DNA of 64,000 bases from Haliclystus octoradiatus (Eukaryota > Cnidaria > Staurozoa > Stauromedusae > Haliclystidae): NCBI GenBank assembly GCA_916610825.1, contig CAKAJK010000003.1, positions 186,001 through 250,000 of the forward strand, written 5' to 3'. Below, one piece after another: positions 50,701-62,800 of this stretch (within the stretch, counting starts at the first letter, position 1; each line of letters opens with the position of its first letter). A program made the position numbers and the translations under genes. The notes under the pieces are model-generated. The model saw nothing but the letters and a program-made list of their open reading frames with translations. It was not told where the DNA came from and did not search any database.

Positions 50701-53700
50701 ATGTTCTCAAAAGTTTAAAATGTACAGTTTTGAAATTTCGAATTTTAACAAAGTTTTGTACGTCAAACTAAAACAAGAATTTCTCGAGTTATAATGGCGT
50801 AATCGTTTCACAAATAGTATATTTGGAATCAGTGAAAAATTCTGAACAAGAATATTGTATTCAAAACTTCTATTTAACAGTTTCAAATTTTCAACTTTAA
50901 ACAAAGGAAATCTTCAAACACGAATTACTCGAGTTATAGTTGATCAATCATTTCACAAATAGTATATTTGGAATCAGTGCAAAATTCTGAACAAGAATAA
51001 TGTTCTCAAAAGTTTAAAATGTACAGTTTTGAAATTTCGAATTTTAACAAAGTTTTGTACGTCAAACTAAACAAGAATTTCTCGAGTTATAATGGCGTAA
51101 TCGTTTCACAAATAGTATATTTGGAATCAGTGAAAAATTCTGAACAAGAATATTGTATTCAAAACCTCTATTTAACAGTTTCAAATTTTCAACTTTAAAC
51201 AAAGGAAATCTTCAAACACGAATTACTCGAGTTATAGCTGAGCAATCATTTCACAAATAGTATATTTGGAATCAGTGCAAAATTTTGAACAAGAATAATG
51301 TTCTCAAAAGTTAAAAATGTACAGTTTTGAAATTTCGAATTTTAACAAAGTTTTGTACGTCAAACTAAAACAAGAATTTCTCGAGTTATAATGGCGTAAT
51401 CGTTTCACAAATAGTATATTTGGAATCAGTGAAAAATTCTGAACAAGAATATTGTATTCAAATCTTCTATTTAACAGTTTCAAATTTTCAACTTTAAACA
51501 AGGGAAATCTTCAAACACGAATTACTCGAGTTATAGTTGAGCAATCATTTCACAAATAGTATATTTGGAATCAGTGCAAAATTCTGAACAAGAATAATGT
51601 TCTCAAAAGTTTAAAATGTACAGTTTTGAAATTTCGAATTTTAACAAAGTTTTGTATGTCAAACTAAAACAAGAATTTCTCGAGTTATAATGGCGTAACC
51701 GTTTCACAAATAGTATATTTGGAATCAGTGCAAAATTCTGAACAAGAATAATGTTCTCAAAAGTTTAAAATGTACAGTTTTGAAATTTCGAATTTTAACA
51801 AAGTTTTGTACGTCAAACTAAAACAAGAATTTCCCGAGTTATAATGGCTTAATCGTTTCACAAATAGTATATTTGGAATCAGTGAAAAATTCTGAACAAG
51901 AATATTGTATTCAAAACTTCTATTTAACAGTTTCAAATTTTCAACTTTAAACAAGGGAAATCTTCAAACACTAATTACTCGAGTTATAGTTGAGCAATCA
52001 TTTCACAAATAGTATATTTGGAATCAGAGCAAAATTCTGAACAAGAATAATGTTCTCAAAAGTTTAAAATGCACAGTTGTGAAATTTCGAATTTTAACAA
52101 AGTTTTGTACGTCAAACTAAAACAAGAATTTCCCGAGTTATAATGGCGTAATCGTTTCACAAATAGTATATTTGGAATCAGTGAAAAATTCTGAACAAGA
52201 ATATTGTATTCAAAACTTCTATTTAACAGTTTTAAATTTTCAACTTTAAACAAAGGAAATCTTCAAACACGAATTACTCGAGTTATAGTTGATCAATCAT
52301 TTCACAAATAGTATATTTGGAATCAGTGCAAAATTCTGAACAAGAATAATGTTCTCAAAAGTTTAAAATGTACAGTTTTGAAATTTCGAATTTTAACAAA
52401 GTTTTGTACGTCAAACTAAAACAAGAATTTCCCGAGTTATAATGGCGTAATCGTTTCACAAATAGTATATTTGGAATCAGTGAAAAATTCTGAACAAGAA
52501 TATTGTATTCAAAACTTCTATTTAACAGTTTCAAATTTTCAACTTTAAACAAAGGAAATCTTCAAACACGAATTACTCGAGTTATAGTTGATCAATCATT
52601 TCACAAATAGTATATTTGGAATCAGTGCAAAATTCTGAACAAGAATAATGTTCTCAAAAGTTAAAAATGTACAGTTTTGAATTTTCGAATTTTAACAAAG
52701 TTTTGTACGTCAAACTAAAACAAGAATATCCCGAGTTATAATGGCTTAATCGTTTCACAAATGGTATATTTGGAATCAGTGAAAAATTCTGAACAAGAAT
52801 ATTGTATTCAAAATTTCTATTTAACAGTTTCAAATTTTCAACTTTAAACAAGGGAAATCTTCAAACACTAATTACTCGAGTTATAGTTGAGCAATCATTT
52901 CACAAATAGTATATTTGGAATCAGTGCAAAATTCTGAACAAGAATAATGTTCTCAAAAGTTAAAAATGTACAGTTTTGAATTTTCGAATTTTAACAAAGT
53001 TTTGTACGTCAAACTAAAACAAGAATTTCCCGAGTTATAATGGCTTAATCGTTTCACAAATAGTATATTTGGAATCAGTGAAAAATTCTGAACAAGAATA
53101 TTGTATTCAAAACTTCTATTTAACAGTTTCAAATTTTCAACTTTAAACAAGGGAAATCTTCAAACACTAATTACTCGAGTTATAGTTGAGCAATCATTTC
53201 ACAAATAGTATATTTGGAATCAGTGCAAAATTCTGAACAAGAATAATGTTCTCAAAAGTTTAAAATGTACAGTTTTGAAATTTCGAATTTTAACAAAGTT
53301 TTGTACGTCAAACTAAACAAGAATTTCTCGAGTTATAATGGCGTAATCGTTTCACAAATAGTATATTTGGAATCAGTGAAAAATTCTGAACAAGAATATT
53401 GTATTCAAAACCTCTATTTAACAGTTTCAAATTTTCAACTTTAAACAAAGGAAATCTTCAAACACGAATTACTCGAGTTATAGCTGAGCAATCATTTCAC
53501 AAATAGTATATTTGGAATCAGTGCAAAATTCTGAACAAGAATAATGTTCTCAAAAGTTTAAAATGTACAGTTTTGAAATTTCGAATTTTAACAAAGTTTT
53601 GTACGTCAAACTAAAACAAGAATTTCCCGAGTTATAATGGCGTAATCGTTTCACAAATAGTATATTTGGAATCAGTGAAAAATTCTGAACAAGAATATTG

Positions 53701-55794
53701 TATTCAAAACTTCTATTTAACAGTTTCAAATTTTCAACTTTAAACAAAGGAAATCTTCAAACACGAATTACTCGAGTTATAGTTGATCAATCATTTCACA
53801 AATAGTATATTTGGAATCAGTGCAAAATTCTGAACAAGAATAATGTTCTCAAAAGTTTAAAATGTACAGTTTTGAAATTTCGAATTTTAACAAAGTTTTG
53901 TACGTCAAACTAAAACAAGAATTTCTCGAGTTATAATGGCGTAATCGTTTCACAAATAGTATATTTGGAATCAGTGAAAAATTCTGAACAAGAATATTGT
54001 ATTCAAAACTTCTATTTAACAGTTTCAAATTTTCAACTTTAAACAAAGGAAATCTTCAAACACGAATTACTCGAGTTATAGTTGATCAATCATTTCACAA
54101 ATAGTATATTTGGAATCAGTGCAAAATTCTGAACAAGAATAATGTTCTCAAAAGTTTAAAATGTACAGTTTTGAAATTTCGAATTTTAACAAAGTTTTGT
54201 ACGTCAAACTAAACAAGAATTTCTCGAGTTATAATGGCGTAATCGTTTCACAAATAGTATATTTGGAATCAGTGAAAAATTCTGAACAAGAATATTGTAT
54301 TCAAAACCTCTATTTAACAGTTTCAAATTTTCAACTTTAAACAAAGGAAATCTTCAAACACGAATTACTCGAGTTATAGCTGAGCAATCATTTCACAAAT
54401 AGTATATTTGGAATCAGTGCAAAATTTTGAACAAGAATAATGTTCTCAAAAGTTAAAAATGTACAGTTTTGAAATTTCGAATTTTAACAAAGTTTTGTAC
54501 GTCAAACTAAAACAAGAATTTCTCGAGTTATAATGGCGTAATCGTTTCACAAATAGTATATTTGGAATCAGTGAAAAATTCTGAACAAGAATATTGTATT
54601 CAAATCTTCTATTTAACAGTTTCAAATTTTCAACTTTAAACAAAGGAAATCTTCAAACACGAATTACTCGAGTTATAGTTGATCAATCATTTCACAAATA
54701 GTATATTTGGAATCAGTGCAAAATTCTGAACAAGATTAATGTTCTCAAAAGTTTAAAATGTACAGTTTTGAAATTTCGAATTTTAACAAAGTTTTGTACG
54801 TCAAACTAAAACAAGAATTTCTCGAGTTATAATGGCGTAATCGTTTCACAAATAGTATATTTGGAATCAGTGAAAAATTCTGAACAAGAATATTGTATTC
54901 AAAACTTCTATTTAACAGTTTCAAATTTTCAACTTTAAACAAATGAAATCTTCAAACACGAATTACTCGAGTTATAGTTGATCAATCATTTCACAAATAG
55001 TATATTTGGAATCAGTGCAAAATTCTGAACAAGAATAATGTTCTCAAAAGTTTAAAATGTACAGTTTTGAAATTTCGAATTTTAACAAAGTTTTGTACGT
55101 CAAACTAAACAAGAATTTCTCGAGTTATAATGGCGTAATCGTTTCACAAATAGTATATTTGGAATCAGTGAAAAATTCTGAACAAGAATATTGTATTCAA
55201 AACCTCTATTTAACAGTTTCAAATTTTCAACTTTAAACAAAGGAAATCTTCAAACACGAATTACTCGAGTTATAGCTGAGCAATCATTTCACAAATAGTA
55301 TATTTGGAATCAGTGCAAAATTTTGAACAAGAATAATGTTCTCAAAAGTTAAAAATGTACAGTTTTGAAATTTCGAATTTTAACAAAGTTTTGTACGTCA
55401 AACTAAAACAAGAATTTCTCGAGTTATAATGGCGTAATCGTTTCACAAATAGTATATTTGGAATCAGTGAAAAATTCTGAACAAGAATATTGTATTCAAA
55501 TCTTCTATTTAACAGTTTCAAATTTTCAACTTTAAACAAGGGAAATCTTCAAACACGAATTACTCGAGTTATAGTTGAGCAATCATTTCACAAATAGTAT
55601 ATTTGGAATCAGTGCAAAATTCTGAACAAGAATAATGTTCTCAAAAGTTTAAAATGTACAGTTTTGAAATTTCGAATTTTAACAAAGTTTTGTATGTCAA
55701 ACTAAAACAAGAATTTCTCGAGTTATAATGGCGTAACCGTTTCACAAATAGTATATTTGGAATCAGTGCAAAATTCTGAACAAGAATAATGTTC
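47719..55794 (+). repeat. 4,038-bp higher-order repeat, two tandem copies
   Basis: Copy 1 (47719-51756) reads E-Q-R-P-E-D-R-N-D-W-N-D-W-H. Copy 2 (51757-55794) has the same order except that its first unit is S. All unit starts are offset by 4,038 bp. Visible differences are few: GCAAATTTCTG against GCAAAATTCTG near 47993, AACCTC against AACTTC near 48178, CACAAACAG against CACAAATAG near 48567, GGAAGTCTTC near 50309, CAAGATTAATG near 54733 and AAATGAAATC near 54941. The repeat joins a zone III half (E-Q-R-P-E) to a zone II half (D-R-N-D-W-N-D-W-H). Confidence 0.9.
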
Positions 55795-58186
55795 TCAAAA
55801 GTTTAAAATGTACAGTTTTGAAATTTCGAATTTTAACAAAGTTTTGTACGTCAAACTAAAACAAGAATTTCCCGAGTTATAATGGCGTAATCGTTTCACA
55901 AATAGTATATTTGGAATCAGTGAAAAATTCTGAACAAGAATATTGTATTCAAAACTTCTATTTAACAGTTTCAAATTTTCAACTTTAAACAAAGGAAATC
56001 TTCAAACACGAATTACTCGAGTTATAGTTGATCAATCATTTCACAAATAGTATATTTGGAATCAGTGCAAAATTCTGAACAAGAATAATGTTCTCAAAAG
56101 TTTAAAATGTACAGTTTTGAAATTTCGAATTTTAACAAAGTTTTGTACGTCAAACTAAAACAAGAATTTCTCGAGTTATAATGGCGTAATCGTTTCACAA
56201 ATAGTATATTTGGAATCAGTGAAAAATTCTGAACAAGAATATTGTATTCAAAACCTCTATTTAACAGTTTCAAATTTTCAACTCTAAACAAAGGAAATCT
56301 TCAAACACGAATTACTCGAGTTATAGTTGATCAATCATTTCACAAATAGTATATTTGGAATCAGTGCAAAATTCTGAACAAGAATAATGTTCTCAAAAGT
56401 TTAAAATGTACAGTTTTGAAATTTCGAATTTTAACAAAGTTTTGTACGTCAAACTAAAACAAGAATTTCCCGAGTTATAATGGCGTAATCGTTTCACAAA
56501 TAGTATATTTGGAATCAGTGAAAAATTCTGAACAAGAATATTGTATTCAAAACTTCTATTTAACAGTTTCAAATTTTCAACTTTAAACAAAGGAAATCTT
56601 CAAACACGAATTACTCGAGTTATAGTTGATCAATCATTTCACAAATAGTATATTTGGAATCAGTGCAAAATTCTGAACAAGAATAATGTTCTCAAAAGTT
56701 TAAAATGTACAGTTTTGAAATTTCGAATTTTAACAAAGTTTTGTACGTCAAACTAAAACAAGAATTTCTCGAGTTATAATGGCGTAATCGTTTCACAAAT
56801 AGTATATTTGGAATCAGTGAAAAATTCTGAACAAGAATATTGTATTCAAAACCTCTATTTAACAGTTTCAAATTTTCAACTCTAAACAAAGGAAATCTTC
56901 AAACACGAATTACTCGAGTTATAGCTGAGCAATCATTTCACAAATAGTATATTTGGAATCAGTGCAAAATTTTGAACAAGAATAATGTTCTCAAAAGTTA
57001 AAAATGTACAGTTTTGAATTTTCGAATTTTAACAAAGTTTTGTACGTCAAACTAAAACAAGAATTTCCCGAGTTATAATGGCTTAATCGTTTCACAAATA
57101 GTATATTTGGAATCAGTGAAAAATTCTGAACAAGAATATTGTATTCAAAACTTCTATTTAACAGTTTCAAATTTTCAACTTTAAACAAGGGAAATCTACA
57201 AACACTAATTACTCGAGTTATAGTTGAGCAATCATTTCACAAATAGTATATTTGGAATCAGAGCAAAATTCTGAACAAGAATAATGTTCTCAAAAGTTTA
57301 AAATGCACAGTTGTGAAATTTCGAATTTTAACAAAGTTTTGTACGTCAAACTAAAACAAGAATTTCCCGAGTTATAATGGCGTAATCGTTTCACAAATAG
57401 TATATTTGGAATCAGTGAAAAATTCTGAACAAGAATATTGTATTCAAAACTTCTATTTAACAGTTTTAAATTTTCAACTTTAAACAAAGGAAATCTTCAA
57501 ACACGAATTACTCGAGTTATAGTTGATCAATCATTTCACAAATAGTATATTTGGAATCAGTGCAAAATTCTGAACAAGAATAATGTTCTCAAAAGTTTAA
57601 AATGTACAGTTTTGAAATTTCGAATTTTAACAAAGTTTTGTACGTCAAACTAAAACAAGAATTTCCCGAGTTATAATGGCGTAATCGTTTCACAAATAGT
57701 ATATTTGGAATCAGTGAAAAATTCTGAACAAGAATATTGTATTCAAAACTTCTATTTAACAGTTTCAAATTTTCAACTTTAAACAAAGGAAATCTTCAAA
57801 CACGAATTACTCGAGTTATAGTTGATCAATCATTTCACAAATAGTATATTTGGAATCAGTGCAAAATTCTGAACAAGAATAATGTTCTCAAAAGTTAAAA
57901 ATGTACAGTTTTGAATTTTCGAATTTTAACAAAGTTTTGTACGTCAAACTAAAACAAGAATATCCCGAGTTATAATGGCTTAATCGTTTCACAAATGGTA
58001 TATTTGGAATCAGTGAAAAATTCTGAACAAGAATATTGTATTCAAAATTTCTATTTAACAGTTTCAAATTTTCAACTTTAAACAAGGGAAATCTTCAAAC
58101 ACTAATTACTCGAGTTATAGTTGAGCAATCATTTCACAAATAGTATATTTGGAATCAGTGCAAAATTCTGAACAAGAATAATGTTC
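55795..58186 (+). repeat. Second copy of R-M-R-M-E-Q-R-P (2,392 bp)
   Basis: Eight 299-bp dimers repeat 46523-48914 at an offset of 9,272 bp. P units (48616, 52654, 57888) are distinctive: AATATCCCGAG, AAATGGTATATTTG in the core and AAAATTTCTATT. After this copy the order changes to Q and then to two mixed units, where the first copy continued with E-D-R-N. Confidence 0.83.
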
Positions 58187-59835
58187 TCAAAAGTTTAAAA
58201 TGCACAGTTGTGAAATTTCGAATTTTAACAAAGTTTTGTACGTCAAACTAAAACAAGAATTTCCCGAGTTATAATGGCGTAATCGTTTCACAAATAGTAT
58301 ATTTGGAATCAGTGAAAAATTCTGAACAAGAATATTGTATTCAAAACTTCTATTTAACAGTTTCAAATTTTCAACTTTAAACAAAGGAAATCTTCAAACA
58401 CGAATTACTCGAGTTATAGTTGATCAATCATTTCACAAATAGTATATTTGGAATCAGTGCAAAATTCTGAACAAGAATAATGTTCTCAAAAGTTTAAAAT
58501 GTACAGTTTTGAAATTTCGAATTTTAACAAAGTTTTGTACGTCAAACTAAAACAAGAATTTCTCGAGTTATAATGGCGTAATCGTTTCACAAATAGTATA
58601 TTTGGAATCAGTGAAAAATTCTGAACAAGAATATTGTATTCAAAACCTCTATTTAACAGTTTCAAATTTTCAACTTTAAACAAAGGAAATCTTCAAACAC
58701 GAATTACTCGAGTTATAGCTGAGCAATCATTTCACAAATAGTATATTTGGAATCAGTGCAAAATTTTGAACAAGAATAATGTTCTCAAAAGTTAAAAATG
58801 TACAGTTTTGAAATTTCGAATTTTAACAAAGTTTTGTATGTCAAACTAAAACAAGAATTTCTCGAGTTATAATGGCGTAATCGTTTCACAAATAGTATAT
58901 TTGGAATCAGTGAAAAATTCTGAACAAGAATATTGTATTCAAAACTTCTATTTAACAGTTTCAAATTTTCAACTTTAAACAAGGGAAATCTTCAAACACG
59001 AATTACTCGAGTTATAGTTGAGCAATCATTTCACAAATAGTATATTTGGAATCAGTGCAAAATTCTGAACAAGAATAATGTTCTCAAAAGTTTAAAATGT
59101 ACAGTTTTGAAATTTCGAATTTTAACAAAGTTTTGTATGTCAAACTAAAACAAGAATTTCTCGAGTTATAATGGCGTAACCGTTTCACAAATAGTATATT
59201 TGGAATTAGTGCAAAATTCTGAACAAGAATAATGTTCTCAAAAGTTTAAAATGTACAGTTTTGAAATTTCGAATTTTAACAAAGTTTTGTACGTCAAACT
59301 AAAACAAGAATTTCCCGAGTTATAATGGCGTAATCGTTTCACAAATAGTATATTTGGAATCAGTGAAAAATTCTGAACAAGAATATTGTATTCAAAACTT
59401 CTATTTAACAGTTTCAAATTTTCAACTTTAAACAAAGGAAATCTTCAAACACGAATTACTCGAGTTATAGTTGATCAATCATTTCACAAATAGTATATTT
59501 GGAATCAGTGCAAAATTCTGAACAAGAATAATGTTCTCAAAAGTTTAAAATGTACAGTTTTGAAATTTCGAATTTTAACAAAGTTTTGTACGTCAAACTA
59601 AAACAAGAATTTCTCGAGTTATAATGGCGTAATCGTTTCACAAATAGTATATTTGGAATCAGTGAAAAATTCTGAACAAGAATATTGTATTCAAAACCTC
59701 TATTTAACAGTTTCAAATTTTCAACTCTAAACAAAGGAAATCTTCAAACACGAATTACTCGAGTTATAGCTGAGCAATCATTTCACAAATAGTATATTTG
59801 GAATCAGTGCAAAATTTTGAACAAGAATAATGTTC
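58187..59835 (+). repeat. Mixed units Q-G/M-W/N-H-R-M
   Basis: The unit at 58486 combines AACCTC of G and M with CTCGAG in its B half and lacks the AACTCTAAAC of M. The unit at 58785 has the W-type A half (TTAAAAATG, TTTTGAAC) but TATGTC and AACTTC. These look like recombinants between existing types. The H at 59160-59313 carries a private core change, GGAATTAGTG for GGAATCAGTG, at 59207. Confidence 0.75.
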
Positions 59836-62800
59836 TCAAAAGTTAAAAATGTACAGTTTTGAATTTTCGAATTTTAACAAAGTTTTGTACGTCAAACTAA
59901 AACAAGAATTTCCCGAGTTATAATAGCTTAATCGTTTCACAAATAGTATATTTGGAATCAGTGAAAAATTCTGAACAAGAATATTGTATTCAAAACTTCT
60001 ATTTAACAGTTTCAAATTTTCAACTTTAAACAAGGGAAATCTTCAAACACTAATTACTCGAGTTATAGTTGAGCAATCATTTCACAAATAGTATATTTGG
60101 AATCAGTGCAAAATTCTGAACAAGAATAATGTTCTCAAAAGTTTAAAATGCACAGTTGTGAAATTTCGAATTTTAACAAAGTTTTGTACGTCAAACTAAA
60201 ACAAGAATTTCCCGAGTTATAATGGCGTAATCGTTTCACAAATAGTATATTTGGAATCAGTGAAAAATTCTGAACAAGAATATTGTATTCAAAACTTCTA
60301 TTTAACAGTTTTAAATTTTCAACTTTAAACAAAGGAAATCTTCAAACACGAATTACTCGAGTTATAGTTGATCAATCATTTCACAAATAGTATATTTGGA
60401 ATCAGTGCAAAATTCTGAACAAGAATAATGTTCTCAAAAGTTTAAAATGTACAGTTTTGAAATTTCGAATTTTAACAAAGTTTTGTACGTCAAACTAAAA
60501 CAAGAATTTCCCGAGTTATAATGGCGTAATCGTTTCACAAATAGTATATTTGGAATCAGTGAAAAATTCTGAACAAGAATATTGTATTCAAAACTTCTAT
60601 TTAACAGTTTCAAATTTTCAACTTTAAACAAAGGAAATCTTCAAACACGAATTACTCGAGTTATAGTTGATCAATCATTTCACAAATAGTATATTTGGAA
60701 TCAGTGCAAAATTCTGAACAAGAATAATGTTCTCAAAAGTTTAAAATGTACAGTTTTGAAATTTCGAATTTTAACAAAGTTTTGTACGTCAAACTAAAAC
60801 AAGAATTTCTCGAGTTATAATGGCGTAATCGTTTCACAAATAGTATATTTGGAATCAGTGAAAAATTCTGAACAAGAATATTGTATTCAAAACCTCTATT
60901 TAACAGTTTCAAATTTTCAACTCTAAACAAAGGAAATCTTCAAACACGAATTACTCGAGTTATAGCTGAGCAATCATTTCACAAATAGTATATTTGGAAT
61001 CAGTGCAAAATTTTGAACAAGAATAATGTTCTCAAAAGTTAAAAATGTACAGTTTTGAATTTTCGAATTTTAACAAAGTTTTGTACGTCAAACTAAAACA
61101 AGAATTTCCCGAGTTATAATGGCTTAATCGTTTCACAAATAGTATATTTGGAATCAGTGAAAAATTCTGAACAAGAATATTGTATTCAAAACTTCTATTT
61201 AACAGTTTCAAATTTTCAACTTTAAACAAGGGAAATCTTCAAACACTAATTACTCGAGTTATAGTTGAGCAATCATTTCACAAATAGTATATTTGGAATC
61301 AGTGCAAAATTCTGAACAAGAATAATGTTCTCAAAAGTTTAAAATGCACAGTTGTGAAATTTCGAATTTTAACAAAGTTTTGTACGTCAAACTAAAACAA
61401 GAATTTCCCGAGTTATAATGGCGTAATCGTTTCACAAATAGTATATTTGGAATCAGTGAAAAATTCTGAACAAGAATATTGTATTCAAAACTTCTATTTA
61501 ACAGTTTCAAATTTTCAACTTTAAACAAAGGAAATCTTCAAACACGAATTACTCGAGTTATAGTTGATCAATCATTTCACAAATAGTATATTTGGAATCA
61601 GTGCAAAATTCTGAACAAGAATAATGTTCTCAAAAGTTTAAAATGTACAGTTTTGAAATTTCGAATTTTAACAAAGTTTTGTACGTCAAACTAAAACAAG
61701 AATTTCTCGAGTTATAATGGCGTAATCGTTTCACAAATAGTATATTTGGAATCAGTGAAAAATTCTGAACAAGAATATTGTATTCAAAACTTCTATTTAA
61801 CAGTTTCAAATTTTCAACTTTAAACAAGGGAAATCTTCAAACACTAATTACTCGAGTTATAGTTGAGCAATCATTTCACAAATAGTATATTTGGAATCAG
61901 TGCAAAATTCTGAACAAGAATAATGTTCTCAAAAGTTTAAAATGCACAGTTGTGAAATTTCGAATTTTAACAAAGTTTTGTACGTCAAACTAAAACAAGA
62001 ATTTCCCGAGTTATAATGGCGTAATCGTTTCACAAATAGTATATTTGGAATCAGTGAAAAATTCTGAACAAGAATATTGTATTCAAAACTTCTATTTAAC
62101 AGTTTCAAATTTTCAACTTTAAACAAAGGAAATCTTCAAACACGAATTACTCGAGTTATAGTTGATCAATCATTTCACAAATAGTATATTTGGAATCAGT
62201 GCAAAATTCTGAACAAGAATAATGTTCTCAAAAGTTTAAAATGTACAGTTTTGAAATTTCGAATTTTAACAAAGTTTTGTACGTCAAACTAAAACAAGAA
62301 TTTCCCGAGTTATAATGGCGTAATCGTTTCACAAATAGTATATTTGGAATCAGTGAAAAATTCTGAACAAGAATATTGTATTCAAAACTTCTATTTAACA
62401 GTTTCAAATTTTCAACTTTAAACAAAGGAAATCTTCAAACACGAATTACTCGAGTTATAGTTGATCAATCATTTCACAAATAGTATATTTGGAATCAGTG
62501 CAAAATTCTGAACAAGAATAATGTTCTCAAAAGTTTAAAATGTACAGTTTTGAAATTTCGAATTTTAACAAAGTTTTGTACGTCAAACTAAAACAAGAAT
62601 TTCTCGAGTTATAATGGCGTAATCGTTTCACAAATAGTATATTTGGAATCAGTGAAAAATTCTGAACAAGAATATTGTATTCAAAACCTCTATTTAACAG
62701 TTTCAAATTTTCAACTCTAAACAAAGGAAATCTTCAAACACGAATTACTCGAGTTATAGCTGAGCAATCATTTCACAAATAGTATATTTGGAATCAGTGC

